Notes: generated from the sequence alone by a model not told the origin. A stretch of DNA of 64,000 bases from Reticulitermes speratus (GCA_021186555.1 JAJKFL010000014.1:19357533-19421532), one strand, 5' to 3'; positions 47,456 through 61,999 are shown, counted from the first letter of the stretch. A program made the numbers and translations.

Positions 47456-48032
47456 ATCGCGGTGGAAGCCTGAAATCTGGAATGTTATTTTTGAAAACAT
47501 TTGCAGAGTGAAAAAACCGTCTGAGATAAAATATAAATTGCAACACCTGTCATTAATTAACCAGGGTAACAAACTCTGATAACACAAATTCTCCCACATT
47601 ATTAGTGAATGGGAAAACATTGTATTTGCACCGTAAATTATAATATGTTTTACTCACATACAGAAGCACAATATTTGTATCCAGGCCAGGAGTTAATATC
47701 ATGCATGATGGGCGCTCTACTTCTATCGGTTCCTCTTGAAACAAAGCCGAAAAATTATTTAAGCTGGGCGTCTGTTTTTCCTCTCACACGTCTCTGAACT
47801 CAGTGCATAAATTCATCGCATCTCCTTCGACGTTATAAAGTATCACACATTGGTGCAGCGAAATAATGCATCGAAACATGAAAATTATATTGAGTGGACC
47901 AATGAGCCATCAGTGCGGCACGATTAAGTCGCACTTCTTCACATTTACTACATGACGGCTCAAAAAGTCTAATTACATCAATGGCAAGAAATTATCATGA
48001 AACCCACACACATTCATCAATTGAGTAATCTG
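47456..48032. other. Unassigned stretch
   Basis: No gene or repeat recognised. Confidence 0.5.
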
Positions 48033-48392
48033 TTTTTCGACAGGTTCATGGCCTCTTCCAAAGCAAATTCCCTATATAATGCGAGCTAGTGCTTCCTCTT
48101 TCAAATTCCAGAATCTAATATTTCCCTTAAGGCCATCCAGTAGCTGCTTACGTCTCCTTCCTCTCCTCCCGTTCTTCCCATCTTTCTGTATATTTCTTCT
48201 TCTATCTTTCCTTCAATAACGTGGTTTACAGGGCAGTACCTATGCAAGATGTGACCAATCTATTTAGCCGTCCTTCGCTTTATTTTATGTAGGATGTCCC
48301 TTTCTTTCTTGACTGTATGTAATACTTTTTCATTTCTTACACGATCGTTGCGAATGATCTTCTGCATCCTTCTCAAATATCACGTTTAAAAT
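48033..48392 (-). pseudogene. LINE ORF2 C-terminal fragment, 5'-truncated
   Basis: This is the same protein tail as at 6320-6725, more decayed. The reverse strand gives DRVRNEKVLHTVKKERD, then IKRRTAK, a stop where Trp stands in the other copy, then IGHILHRYCPVNHVIEGK and a broken basic stretch. The downstream KLKE-AL-R region is still recognisable in DNA (GAATTTGAAAGAGGAAGCAC) but not as an intact frame. The RT and endonuclease domains are absent. Confidence 0.75.
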
Positions 48393-51300
48393 TATTCTCT
48401 TCACAAAACACCATCACTGTACCACATTCTGGATCAGTTAAATACAGTTCGTATCTTCACAATCCGTTCATCATATATTTAGTAATAATGTCCCATTGCA
48501 AGTAGACATCTCCTCTTTAGGATTTTAGACATGATTTTGTACGCATTTTTATCTCTCCCAGATGTGTTTGATAACCCACCCATCCAATTTCACTCTAATT
48601 TTCAACCAAATAATATCTGGTGAGTAGCAGTAAATATGACGGACGCTCTTAATTACGTACCTTTTCGTTCGTCGTATCAGAATGTTACAATAATCCGAAA
48701 AGTTTTTTTCAAGATATAAGCGCAATTGCAGTGACCTAATATTGTGCACACATAAATCTTTGAAGCTCATCGCTGTGTCTGCAGCCCTTCAACTCAGCAA
48801 TTAAAAAGCTCCTTTACTTTCTTGGGTGTGTGTTTTATTTTGGAGCCTTGTGTTCTTATCTGAGGAGATTTAATGTGTGTCAAAATGCCACACGCGACTT
48901 GGCGGCGACGTTAAACTGCTATGTTCCTTGTAGTACATTACATTCCTTGCTGTACACAACGCAGCTTAATCTATGCAAATGGTTGTGTTCCTTATGTGCA
49001 CAATTCAAATTCAACTGACGGAATACGAAAGCATAATTAAGGCACGAGGATAAAATATAAAACTAAGTTGCCTGTCTATCTAAACACTATAGCAAAAAGC
49101 TTTAAACGGGAGTGTAAATTCTAGACCTTTGCTACACATTTACCTTCGGGGAAATATTTCTGGTATTCGCCGAACAGGAGGCTGGGGGAGAGGTAAGAAA
49201 CGGTCTGAGTATCGTAGCAAATACAAAATTCTAGCCCATACTGAGAAGAGAAGGAACCCAGCAGTCCAGCCATTTAAGTCAGAACAGGAAGGTGTTTCTG
49301 CTCAAAACATACTGTATGCAACATGCAAATAAAATTCCCTTTCTTCGAGAAGATTTCTCTTAAAATGTATTTTACTGTAATAAAGAAATTGCTTATTTGT
49401 TTCTAGAGTTTTTTGTCTATACAGTTTTTTCGACCGAAACAAGAAGCTCCCTATTAGAGATAATAAAAATATAGTACTTCTTTTTTCTTGTATCAATCTT
49501 CTAGCCACCTGCAAGGAAAGCTGACAGGAGAAGTACTTCGTAAAATAATTCCCCCAACTCGAAATAACTGGCCCTTAGAAAAATAAAGTTTAAAAAGAAA
49601 TAGCTCAGTTTAGATTCAATCACTATAGTAACCAATATTAATATATTCACAAAGTAGGTATTAGTTTCTCCCAAATATATAGAACCTTTGTAGCAATACA
49701 TGTGTGTCGCTGTGGGTAGTAAGGCACATAAATGCCACCCAGATAGTTTTATGCATTGAACCGTAGCAATAACTGGACGGACAGGATTATGTAAAGATTC
49801 AAATCAGAACAAATTACTTGTTACAGAATCCCCGAACAGCATTACACCCATTTATGTCCACGAACATTTCGTAATCCTGTTAATATTACAGTTGGTATTG
49901 CCAAGAAATATTATACCTCGTTATACACACAGGCCGAGCGTTACGTCAAAGTCGTTACCACTCTTGCATCTAATTCAATAATTTTCATATATAAAGTCGA
50001 CTATGAGGCTGACTATCATGTGTGAGGATTTTCGCTGTTTTCCCCGACTATCTCGATTTCCCTAGACAAGTTGTGAGATTGTCTGTCAAAACAGACCACA
50101 TATGTTTCATAAGACATCTATCCCAATGTATAATTCAAATACAATACAGTCCCTGCCGTTACTGACTGCGCCGATTTTCAATCCCAAGGGTCACGTCGAA
50201 TTTCCAACAGAAAATATACAGCTTCAGAATAAAGTCTTAATCGTAACATGTGAGAGGATGTCATTCATATCGTACAAACTTATCACTGCCATGGCAATTA
50301 ATCTATTGGAAAAATGAACCCTGTATAACAGCTTTACTTTCAGTTTATAGAAACTTATATCTCACGCGAGGTACGGCTTAATATAGATGTTATACCAAAG
50401 TTCCAAGCTGTTGGGTTTAAAGGTGAGCATGTCAGGACTACGTGTTTGGCTTGACAGTGTTTAACGTCAATCAACGTTTTGTTGTAGGCACCAAAAATAT
50501 CGTTTCTATACTGATTCATTTCGTGATTAAATTCTGCCTCTTCCCAATTGGCCTCAAGTCACGTCACAAAAATGTCCTGATTACCCCTCAGCTAGCTGAA
50601 TAACGCAGCCCTATGTTACTATACAAGTCGTGCACATTAGGGTTCAGGAAGATTAGATCATCACCACAAATATTTTGTGTATTAAATTACAGTGATTTAT
50701 CCGACACATATATTCTGATTTGCTGATACTGTAATTTTACTTTTAAAAGTGCGCAAAGAGAAACTGATATTTTTTTAAAGATTTTTATACAACATTTTAA
50801 TAACTTATGCCTCATTTTACAGCTATGAGTTGTTTTCACGTCAGTTGTTTACAATGACACCGGATTTGTATCATTAATGTTATGAATTTACAAAGAAACT
50901 AAGGATTTACATAAAAGCGATCGATTGATCCAAAATTTGTTAGGGCAAGGTACATGGACACACATAGGCACACATAAATATAGGAGAAAATTAAAGCAGA
51001 TAAATGTATCAGGACCTTATCTTCCTTCAAGCCAAAACAAAATTAAGATAATAATGGATTAATCGATCTAGTTTATATGTGTTAGTGGCATTAATGGTCC
51101 ATTTGCTAACATTATCAACAAAACAGATCGTAGGTTCCGTACAAAATCAGAGAATAAAATCTGTTGAATTTCGCTTTTTTCCCTTCGTGGCAGAGACAAA
51201 ATTTCATATCACTCTAATGGTAAAGTAAACATTACACAGTTCGTACCTTATTTCTAATACGTTCATTACACTCAACGCATATTGGACAGAAAACGTTGGT

Positions 51301-52291
51301 AAGTCCATACATATTATTTTTCAACCACTTCACAGAAATCTGCTCTGTACTACGAGTTATTACTTTGGGACTGTTTTTCCTCGAATTTCAACTTCACAAA
51401 AACTGCAAACAAAGCATCAATACCTTTTGTTGTTTATTTTACGACGCTTTCGGTGTATTACACTAATTTGTAGGACGACTGATAGATGCAAAGTTTAACA
51501 GATTTGCAGCGAAGCGATTACGACTCAGTATACTCGTACGCCTGAAGGAACTGAGCAAGTAAATAAGATTTACTAAAAATAAATCTGTAGATTATATAAT
51601 GTATAGCCACTCCCCAACTTACAAAATTTCCACTTAAGCAATTTCAGACTTACGCATTTCTAAGGATCTAAAAAAAAAATTAAAATAGCATTTTTGAAAG
51701 CGCCGTCGAACATATCGTTTGCGGAAATAAAAGCGCACTGAGATTAAAGTGGCAAAAGAATACTGCTGGGTGATAACACAGGCGGTGGAGCGATAATACT
51801 GCGTTCGATTGCATTTCAGTGTGTAGGACTTTTGATTTTAACTGGACTCCCTTCTACCCGTGCATATGCATGTATTTGACCATATGCATACTGAATTCCT
51901 ATCTGCGCAAAATTCGACATGCGCCGGACCTCCCGAAACGTAACTATTACATAACTCGGGGACATTCAGCACACCTCAATAAAATCTGCAATATCTATCC
52001 AAGCACACTGAAGTACGGCTTATATATGAGAAATAATGAGAGGACAATACATTCCTCTGTGCTGTGTATCACATCTACATCCACTTAGTTCTGCCAATAG
52101 CTCATGAACACCCAGATCATTTGGAAATAAACGCATTTGTACATTCTTGGGACTTGTCTCTGTCATATTTTAAAATAATAAATTCGGGATTATGAGTTTC
52201 GGGGATTGGCCTGTTTCAAATATTCGAACTTCTCTGGTAAAATAAGTAAATTATTTAAAGTTGCATTCTGTGATAAACTACATAACCCAGA
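48393..52291. other. Unassigned A+T-rich stretch, 3.9 kb
   Basis: No gene or repeat recognised. Short ORFs (for example 49129-49332 and 51819-52088) have no motif. Confidence 0.4.
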
Positions 52292-52450
52292 TCCCTGTCA
52301 GCCCTGCATGTCTCATCCTCAGGTTTCCCACGGAGGAAATGGCCTTCGGATTAAGACAATAGCTTCCAATATATTGAACGAGCTGTCGCTGACAACCGGT
52401 AACAGTGTTCCTCCGTTTGGATTTGGGCCGGGAGCTGAAACTTCTTCACC
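52292..52450 (+). repeat. Coding-like interspersed repeat (family G), copy 1
   Basis: The forward frame reads HPQVSHGGNGLRIKTIASNI, LNELSLTTGNS and PPFGFGPGAETSSP. It parallels the reverse-strand frame at 62000-62165 (PHVADESGDLQMLTLAANV, LNRQSRTADKR, GMGIEWGPKNS). The shared pattern is P-V---GL(Q/R)---AN-LN-(Q/L)S-T---G-G---S. I take it as the eroded coding part of an unnamed repeat. Confidence 0.55.
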
Positions 52451-53232
52451 GTAAAATCCAGAGCGCTTCAAATAATAAAACACAACAATCTATTAATTTC
52501 TCAAGGACGGCTCTGTTCCATAAGGTTACTTTACTGTTATTTAATGGTGAGTCGTCATCTGAAAGGTGTAAAGTCATATGTGTCAGATGTTAGAGTCAGT
52601 GCTGATTACAAGTGCGTCGAAGAAAACGGCAGGACCTGCTTGAGGTACCATTCAAGAATTTGTCTAGTCCATACACGACAGGTGTTCGCTAGATAGAGAT
52701 TCGAAAGCTGGATATCCCGAACCAGAAGAATGCAAATTACTGTGCTGTAAATTCAGTGGGAGGTGAAGTGTAAGTGAGAATAGCAGGTATAGATAAACAG
52801 CCTTTATATGTAAATCCTGTCCGTTAGTCTATAAATAATATTCCCGAGAAAAAAAAAAAAAATTTAATGTCAATTTTAGAAAATGGCGTAACTCACGTAT
52901 GGTAGACCATAAAGCTGAAATTCACAAAATATGTATATATGTCACTCTTGCGTATCGTGTATTACTTTACAATAAGCGTGACCTAACATGCTTCTCTCTT
53001 GCTTCTCCCCCTACTCAGCCGCCCTTTTACCGGAAACGAGAACCGTGTCAAGGTCGCGTGTTTAGCCAGTCTATCCCCTGCACTATATTCATAGCATTAT
53101 ATACATGATTTATCTCTTCCCCTATTAACTTCATTGCTATTACATATGTTAAACTGTAACACTGCGTTTATTAACGTAAATCCTGCAGCATTTTGTTCGG
53201 AAAGCACTTTGTATATATATTTCTTTAGCTGA
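52451..53232. other. Unassigned stretch
   Basis: No gene seen. A 14-base A-run lies at 52849-52862. Confidence 0.5.
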
Positions 53233-53530
53233 AGCGGGAGATGAGACAGCGTAGTCTGTGTAATGACTATGCTATGGGCTGAACAACCTGGGAATCGTGG
53301 TTCGATTCCAGGCAGAACTAAGAAATTCTTTTTTCTCCAAAGCGTCCTGACAGCACTTTGGGGCCCACCCTCGATCCTACGCATTACGTAGCGGGGCTCC
53401 TTCGCCTGGGGTATAGTGGCTGGGGCATAAACCTGGCCACTTACCTCCATCTAGTGCTGAGTGCTGAGGTTAAGCATGAGTGGAGCTGTACCTGCACTCC
53501 CCCGTATATCTACATGGTGCGCAGAGATAC
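53233..53530 (+). mobile_element. SINE family D
   Basis: It has a strong B box (GTGGTTCGATTCCAGGC) and a decayed A box (AGCGTAGTCTGTGTA). The body follows the copy at 36420-36695: CTTTGGGGCCCACCCTC, GGGGCATAAACCTGGCCACT, ACCTCCATCTAGTG, GGTTAAGCATGAGTGGAGC and CCCCGTATATCTACATGGTG. The reverse ORF 53097-53450, with its PGIEPRFPGC segment, is a translation of this SINE. The 3' end meets the 3' end of the reverse LINE fragment at about 53531. Confidence 0.88.
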
Positions 53531-53782
53531 AACTCTCATTCATTGCGTAATCAGTCTTGCGACAGGTCGATAGCGTCTTTCAAAGCGAGTTGTGTAGAGT
53601 GTGCGATCTAGTGCTTCCTCCTTCAAATTCCAGTACCGTATCTTTTCCTTAATGTCGTCCAGTAGCTGTTTACGTCTACTTGCTCGTCTTGACGTCCCTT
53701 CTATCTTCCCTCCCATTTTTTCTTTCAATAACATGCTTTAGACGGCAGTTTCTGCACAAAATGTGATCAATCCACTTCGCCA
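53531..53782 (-). pseudogene. LINE ORF2 C-terminal fragment, 5'-truncated
   Basis: This is the third copy of the LINE tail. The reverse strand gives AKWIDHILCRNCRLKHVIER, then a frameshift into the 64-codon frame (53540-53734), which reads RRASRRKQLLDDIKEKIRYW, NLKEEALDRTLYTTRFERRY and RPVARLIT. It keeps the Gln that became an amber codon at 6.4 kb. The element is cut short at about 53782, beyond which homology stops. Confidence 0.78.
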
Positions 53783-56700
53783 ACAACTCTATTGGTATAC
53801 TTACCTTTAAGCTGAACCAGAATCAGATCACAGATATGTAACGAGTGTACTGTAAGCAAATATACTTAACTCCACGAAGCACAGAACTTCCTCAGAAGTT
53901 AATAGTTGCTGATATAATCAAGATATTCCCTGCCTGTAATAACACAGGAAGTCCACAGGACTATACCTGAGTAAATAAATCGTTCATAGTCTCATTACAT
54001 TCACACACAATCAATGTTAATATTATCACTTCGTCTAAACCTACGACTTTCGAGTATTTCAAGCTTTCTCATATAAATCTGTACATATCTCGCCTCTTCC
54101 ACACGTGCTACATGTACCGTTTATTCCCATCCTCCGTGACTTCAGCAATCCTGTATAACAGAGCAGAATAAGAGTCCTTTAACGGGTTATTAAATTGTGC
54201 ACTAAAATATGGCTAACTACCTCTCTGACCTTTCTGTATTTTGTGAAAGGTATGACTTACAAGGATTCTCATGACGTAGTTTATCCACCCCTTAGTAGGT
54301 CCACTGTTTTCTCTCATGTCCAAATATTCTCCAAAAGCCTCCGTTTCTAAGACACCCTTAAATTTTCAATGCGTTTTTTATATGAATCTGTAGTTATTTG
54401 TAAAGATCACTGTCGTGTGGAATGTGTAGTTTGGTAGACAGGTAGCGAGGTTACGGAGAAATCAGCCGCCTCCATCATCAGTGTAATAGGACAAACTACA
54501 CGTCACATGTCAGGAGAGTAAAACAGTAATAACAAGAGAGTAAGAAAAAAAGAATATGAAAACAGAAGATTAAGACAGTAAATGTTTTCAAGCCGGGATA
54601 TGAAGAACGCAACATAGCCACAACCGTGGTACACATACATGCACGTATTGCTGTTTGCATCCTGCTTGTAGGTATGCTGCTCGTGCGGTGGACAAACCAC
54701 CTGGAGTTATAATTTCCCGTTTTGTCTCTTTGGCTTTCATATATTTCTCACTACGTTATTTTGAACTTAATCTTTATTGCTCATAATTAATTAATTTTTA
54801 AGCACTCCAATGTAATGTGCATGTCTGAGATTACAGAGGAACGAAGGAGGATTGCTCGAATGTAATTCAGTGATTAGCAAAACGGTTGCAGGAGTAACGG
54901 AGTCTTAATATGTTATGAGTTTGGACAGCAAATATTATCCTCTATCAACGAGAGACGGTTTTGTGTTTTGCAAGGTTTCATAACCATTATATAAGACTAA
55001 TTCTGTATCTAGATAACGAGAGAGAAAGAAGAATCTTGTGCTGCCGCTTAATTGTTTCCACGCAGGCTACAGTACTCTTCATGCGCATTGCAACACAGTG
55101 AAAACAATGAAAATGTTCTCTGCTACAAGGCTGAAAAGTAGTTATTTACTAAACACGTTTTTTCCTTGTTTCTGCTTCTTGGTCAGATAATTCTGATTCA
55201 ATATAACATGTAGGTGAGGGAAGAACATGTTAGTCGAAATACAGTGTAATAACAAAGTACTCGTAAAAAGGAAAATACCTGAACTTGAGAAAGAGGAAGT
55301 AACATTTGGATAGGGAAAACTTAAAAGAGGGTTTTAATAGTTTTTCTATTTATGTAATACTGATAGGGCATTCAAATTAAGGAATATGACGAGCCCAGGA
55401 CATGCAAAAAGCATGGTAAAGAAATTCGTACGACATCCATGGTTGTTGTTGAAAGTAAGCACTTGGATGTTCTCGTCCTACAGGGAGTATACATTTAAAA
55501 TTATTTTTAAAGACAATGATTTAAAAGGTACAAAGTCCTTTGAATACTTTCAGAAATGTCTCTCCTTAAAATCTTATGATGAAACTATTCAAATGAACGT
55601 TGAATTTCTTAGTCAGCTATAAGAAAAACACCACCATACGCAACCAAGTCATAAAAAGATTCACAGTCGAACTGTGTTTTACCTACAGTATTCCTTCTTA
55701 CTATAATGGGGTCAGAATAGGAAACCACATAAACGAATACTTCAACATTTCCCCCTAAATATTAATCTCCCTCCTTCAGCGTACTTTCCAGTATTACCTC
55801 CAGTCATCTAAGACATTCTGGTCACACAAATTTTAATAATGATAATCACGTGATTGCATCTGCTAACGTCAAACGCTTTGGGCTGTTTGATAAATGCTTG
55901 AAGGTGCCTTGAGGGGAAAGAAACAGTTGACAGGAAGGTAAAAGTCTTGAGCACTCTTCATTCTTAACATCCTTGGGACCTCTTTACGTGGTCTCAGTAT
56001 AACTCATTCAGCCCGCTCTGAGGTCTGAAATGGATGATTAAAATTGTATGCTACATGACGCGGCCGCACGCTCACCACAGCAGCACTGCACACTGTCTAC
56101 AGCACTCACACCTCAGCCCAACAAGTGACATAATAAAGCTCCTCGCTGAATTCCCGACAAAGTAAAGTGGATTAGTACAGTAATAATGCTTCTTGCTGGA
56201 AACGGCTGGCAGCGAAAGGTCAGTCGGTCCAATAGCCCTCTGCTGGATGTTTCTGCACGGTATCTGATTAGTCACTCGTTACAAGACACTTCGCCCAATA
56301 TGGTTTCCACAGCGTGATCGTAGTTTACGCTTGATAAAGATAACGAATTCAGAGTAGTAACAGGAGAGTAGCTGCGTTCAAATATAAGTTTTTTTTAAAT
56401 CCACTGTGTGCCAAACTATCCGTTTCTGCATCTTATTACAGTTCTCCCGATTTCTATCTAGTCAGGATATCCCCCCTTATGGATTTCAGTGCCGTATTCA
56501 CAAAAGCTTTCCTCTGCATTCTGCTCTTAGCAGCCAAATAATCCGTCCACATCTTCATATTATAATTCCTGTGGAACAATTTAGAAATTAACTTTCTCAA
56601 TCTACTCCTAGGTTTTCAAGCTACCTATTTCCTTCGGGTACTCAAGCCAAAGTTTTGCATGTATTTCTTATCTCTCGTATAGGAGTTACTTGTCCTCTCT

Positions 56701-58402
56701 GGCCAATCCTCATTAATTCAATCAGCCAAACAACACATGATGAAAGTACACATTATGAGGCACCTATTTTGAGCCATTTACTTTATACAGAATTTATCTA
56801 TCGTCTATTGCTTATCGAACTGGACTAGGTAAGTCTTGACAGTTTAGCTTAAAAAAGGTAAACAATATTATCCCCGAAACTTAATGTATTATTATTACTA
56901 TTATTATTAACACAAAACAACGTTCATAAATAAATGATCAGAAGCTCATAAAATTATATAAATCTTCTAAATGTACAAGTTTCTCCAAACTCCCGTTGCT
57001 TCCTCCCTATTCGGTCCAAGTAATCATCACAGCACCCTGTTACAAAACACCCTCAATATATATATTTTCTTCGTACAGTGGAACAACGAGTTTTAAAATT
57101 CTGTAAATAAATTTACACAGCCTAATCAATTACAGACCCTTGAGGCTCATACTTCGTGTAACTGCCATAGCGTCCACCTAATGGAGCACGTAAACCTAAC
57201 CTCCAATAACACGGACTGAAAGTTTTAAAATTATGTTTTCAAGAAGTACTGCTATTTGGCATAATACAGAGAGAGAATTTTCTTTTCGTCGGACAGAGCA
57301 ATGCAAAATGGGCGGCATCATCGGTCGCTATGTAACTACGATGTCGTCCGCTCTACGGCGAGCAGTCCAGCGACAGAAAATGCTCTCTGTGTAAACCAAC
57401 AATGTATAATGGGATGTTCCACACACAAAGACGTGTGCATCTGCGCCTTTCATTATACTACCCGCCTCGCTCTTGCGCCGGATTAGTGTTGCTGGTTCAA
57501 GGGAAGTTGCAGTATACAGTATTGACACAGTGTGGACATATGATTACAGTAGAACAGCTTGCTGAAGTAAATACCTTTGGAAAGAGTGAAACACTGAAAA
57601 GCAGAATTCAAGTTCAAAGCACACGATGATCCCAAAGGCGTTCTCTGCTATTTTTCATACTTTACTGAACTGCACTTTCGTTACCTGGAGGTATAAATCT
57701 GCTGTAAATACAATCATTAGCGGAGGTACTAAACCGACAATACATAAAGGAATTGTTGACATGCGACATTACAAAATTACAATGTATACAGACAAATTAT
57801 ATTATTTATCAAGGACTGTAAAGCAGAAATAAAATACGTCACTGGAGAAATTACTTTCTTGCATATTTCATTAAACACTCCACAAATTAAAAATATTTAA
57901 AAACTTATAATTTTGACAAAATTGTGTATACTGGCATAGAATTTTATTTTCACGTCTTTTCAGTTGATAGCCTGTGTTACGTACTTCCTGTTTTCTCAAA
58001 CTACAGTACGCGTAACACTACTGGCAGGCCAACAATTATTTATTAGTACGTGGCCTCAATACAAAGAATAGAAAACTAAAAAAATAAAGACTTTAAAAAA
58101 TAAATAAAATATCATCGACATACTCGTACATATATTTGTCAATACGCAGTACTGCTGGCAACGTTATGTAAATCATTCCCGCTGTCAGCCAGTCTTTCAA
58201 ATACAAGGTTTTTTACTTAATTACAAAAACTTTATCGGTGGTATATTGAATTGTTGCATTTCACTTAGTGGTAGGCCAGCAAAAAAGCTTTAAAATCCCT
58301 GGCATATTCTGTATAAACTAGGGTTTTAGAACCGTATAAAAATAAGAACTACGGCAAAACTAGCCCCAAACATTGTCCTGTGTTTCGCAATAAATATATC
58401 TA
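53783..58402. other. Unassigned stretch, 4.6 kb
   Basis: No gene recognised. Two patches are less A+T-rich (about 56055-56280 and 57290-57490) and carry short ORFs on both strands without motifs. They may be eroded repeats. Confidence 0.35.
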
Positions 58403-58869
58403 CTAGATCAGGTAAATCGGTTCTAAAGAGGAATTATCCGGAGAGACACGACACTCCTCATGTACGGCGGCTTTGATCGTTGTACACAGAAGTAATAAAA
58501 TATAGCACTGAATTGCATGATGATTACTAACGATTAAGACGAAACGGTGTGGACGTTGTTTTGGCCCATTTAAAGGCGCTATCCCAATATTTTCCGGAAA
58601 TTCTAAGGAAACTAACAACAGATAAACTAAATCATATAACAGATGATCATGTCAAGATCCACAACAGGAAAATTCCGAATATGAATCAGAATTTCCAAAT
58701 AATCAACCAACCACGATATACCTTGGAAAAAATGAAACTAGATGAGCTGTCAAAAAGATATACTGAACCATTCGCTGCTCATAAGTTTCACTGTCGATTC
58801 CATAAACGTAAAGTATTACTCACCCACGCAGCACTTGAAACTGTTTCTGACACACAATTCCTATACTAG
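58403..58869. other. Opposed ORF pair, possible repeat remnant
   Basis: A 106-codon forward ORF (58549-58869), beginning MDVVLAHLKALSQYFPEILR, overlaps a 71-codon reverse ORF. The start vaguely resembles peptides read from insect repeats, but the rest has no recognisable domain. A chance ORF is equally likely. Confidence 0.25.
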
Positions 58870-61800
58870 CCATATGAAACTTCCAGCAGCTGTACGATGA
58901 GGCCACTCTGAATGGCAATTCAAAGAGAGCGGACTCTGCTATATAAAACCGTCGATGTTCAAACCAAACACAGGTGCGAGGCCTCGCTATTCAAGAGCAC
59001 TTCTGTTTGGTTCAACAGGAAGTTCATTGTTTGACTGAAGTAATTTATCACAAACTCAGTACTCTTAAATTATGAATAAATCAAGGAATTCAAGAAGCAC
59101 AAACTGAAATATAAAGACACACCAATCCTGGTTTTATATGTATATGGTCTAACACTACCCTCAGCATTGTTTCCCGATCTGAGTAGGGTACTACAGCTTT
59201 TTCTATTGATATCTAAAGACAGATGTATTCTTGTTATATATGTAGAACACTTTGACATTGTTTTGAAATTAGAGGAGCATCGAGGGAGGGGATTTTGAGC
59301 ACTTCCAGATGAGACAGAGAAACTGCAAAATATATTTATAAAAAATTTATGTTTATCGCGCAACACGTTTCAAGGCCTAATGTTCCCTCAGAGCTGAATC
59401 GGGGATATATAGGTATAGAATCATATACATTTTACAGAACGTCTATGTTCACACGAATAATAATAACAGACTGACAGATTGAACTGAATAACTGGCCGAA
59501 TAAAACTGGATTGTTTGAAATGAACTGACCGACTGAACTGACTGGAACAATTTTCTCAAAGATATGAAATGCCTACAGTAAAACTTCTCTAGGGTGATGA
59601 AAATATAAGAAGAGATTTATGTCGCAATTTTCACCAAAAGTGAAGCTCCGAAATTGAATATCTGTCTCTAATCTACCGTAGCTTTATTATGACACACTGA
59701 GGGAATGGAATCCCAGAGTTATCAATAATCTAAAATCCCGAAGGAGTTGAGACGTCCAAAATGACACGTCGGACCCCGCTGTCGCATTATGCAAGATGGT
59801 GACGAACATTCGCAAAAAACTGTCCCATAAACTACGCAAACCATTTTCATTTCACCAATTTAATATTTCATAACGAACTGCTTTATTTTGACTAATGAAC
59901 GCTCTGGTTGGCTGCGCAAATCCAATTTGAATTCCCTTACGTCATCCGCTCTCTACTAATTAGAGAAGCTATAATTCTCCAAACATTATGGTAAGGTGTA
60001 AATATGTTATGAAAGTAATGGAATATCGCCATTTATAGGCGGCACTGAGAAGCAGGAATGGTTACGACTCAGGAGCTAAGAATACGGGGTCATTTAAGTT
60101 AATGGCGTTATTATGTTTGTAACTGCAGCTTTAATATATGAAAGAAATGCTAATAGTGACGGAATTTAGGTGCATTGCCATTACTCTGATTTTCTACGAA
60201 CAGCTTTCGTAATACGGCTTCAGAATTAATCACTGCAGCATATGTTTGTTTACAAAGGCTCAATTTAATGTTACGCAACGAAAAGTATTTCAAAATTAAT
60301 TTCTGCACTGTTTCCTTATTACCTCCTCCTTGTTAATTATAGCGCACAAGTAGTCTCAGAAACAGCGAATCTCAAACTTTTGAATCTGAACATATTTTGG
60401 AAGGCAAAACGTTTCACAAGGCTACGGCAAATACGTAAATTAGGAAATTACTTTAGAACACTTACAAAATTTTTATCGATTATACATATAGGACACGTAA
60501 CAAAAATTAAATCTACATGACCATCACAAAGTGTCATGTTATGCAACTGAATAATGATGATTTAAATAAGTCACTACTGTGTTGTAGGAATCATTAGGCC
60601 TGACAGATGTTCAGGTAACATGTACTGCACACACCGCATAATCGACCTTCACACTTTTTGCTTCGAAATAAATCCGAGTTGCTTCCGATGAACAAGATTT
60701 ATCTTCGTAATATCAGTACGGTACAATGATTAACAATACAGAGCAAGCAACCTTAATTTTTGTTACTGCATATTCTCTAGTTATGAACGCACTTTTCCCA
60801 CTTCAATCAATGCTCTGCTTCAAACATGCGACGCGAATCCGTAACGTGACATAAATTGCCCAAAAAGCCTGACATTTTCCGGGCGTAGCTAACGGCTATT
60901 GATTTTAACATGCCATCTCACTTTGATGTTAATTGCATTTGTTAAAGTTTACAATACTTTCAATTCGACATAAATGAAGTACGGGGAATTTCGCTGCACT
61001 GTTACTTAATTAACGTAACTGGGAATTATTCCAGGTGTAACATCAATATGAATCGTTTAACTCTTTCAAAATCAGAGTACCGTAGGACAATAAATAAAAC
61101 AATAAGTCCGTTGACAAAAACTTTTCATCATACATAGGGCTTAATTATTTTATTCAAGAATGCGTTAAAATTGTTTTATCTGTCTTGATGTACAAATTTA
61201 GCTTTAACTATAGAAAAGTTGGCAATAATTTATATCATCTTATTCTTTCGCCAGATATTCGAGAGAAACTAGGAAACCGTTCGCACAGTATGAGCTGTTT
61301 ATATATTCAAAAATCTATTCTTGCGGTACCACTTGGTAGACCAATAAACAAGGTTTAAATTTTATATAAGAAATATTTTTTTAATGTAATTCCTACCCTG
61401 ACTAGTCTGAAATATTTTGACGTTTTATCTCAGTTTCTTCTCATCTTCCTTCTATGTATAACATCAGAACAGTCCAAGATGACCAAACAGGATTATAAAT
61501 GAAGGGAACAAATCGAACAGTTTCTTCGCTGATGCTGAACTATTAACCTAAGCCTTATTTGCCGCATATGTAAATACATAAATTCTAATTGAAACTAGAA
61601 CGTACTTTGGGCAAGAATTAAATCCGAAAAGAAATAAGCAGAGAGTAGCCTCAAGCTTCACACACATCTTATCAGAATACGGGAAAAAATATTGATAACT
61701 CCAAACATTTAGCGAAGTACAATTATTCGGAAACTGCAGAAACAAATGAAAATCCCATTCGTGGCAAAATATAGAACAGAAATATTTTTGCCAACCACAT

Positions 61801-61999
61801 TACATTATTTCTTCTTCCTGTGTCCCATATGAAGACCAACAAACTCCATGGAGCGGAGTTCCATTTCTGAAGGTAATAATTATCCAAACTGCCAACAGAA
61901 TCACCCCCTTTCATAGAAAGCAGAGCTTCGTTAACATGTTCATACCAGCCCGCCATTATTCGAAGTTTGAATGTCTGTGTAACATTTCATTAGCATGGT
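58870..61999. other. Unassigned A+T-rich stretch, 3.1 kb
   Basis: No gene recognised. A cryptic GAACTGA/GACTGA-rich patch lies at about 59467-59550. Confidence 0.45.

Noticed and set aside
53097-53450. 117-codon reverse ORF with PGIEPRFPGC
   Set aside because: Antisense translation of SINE D.
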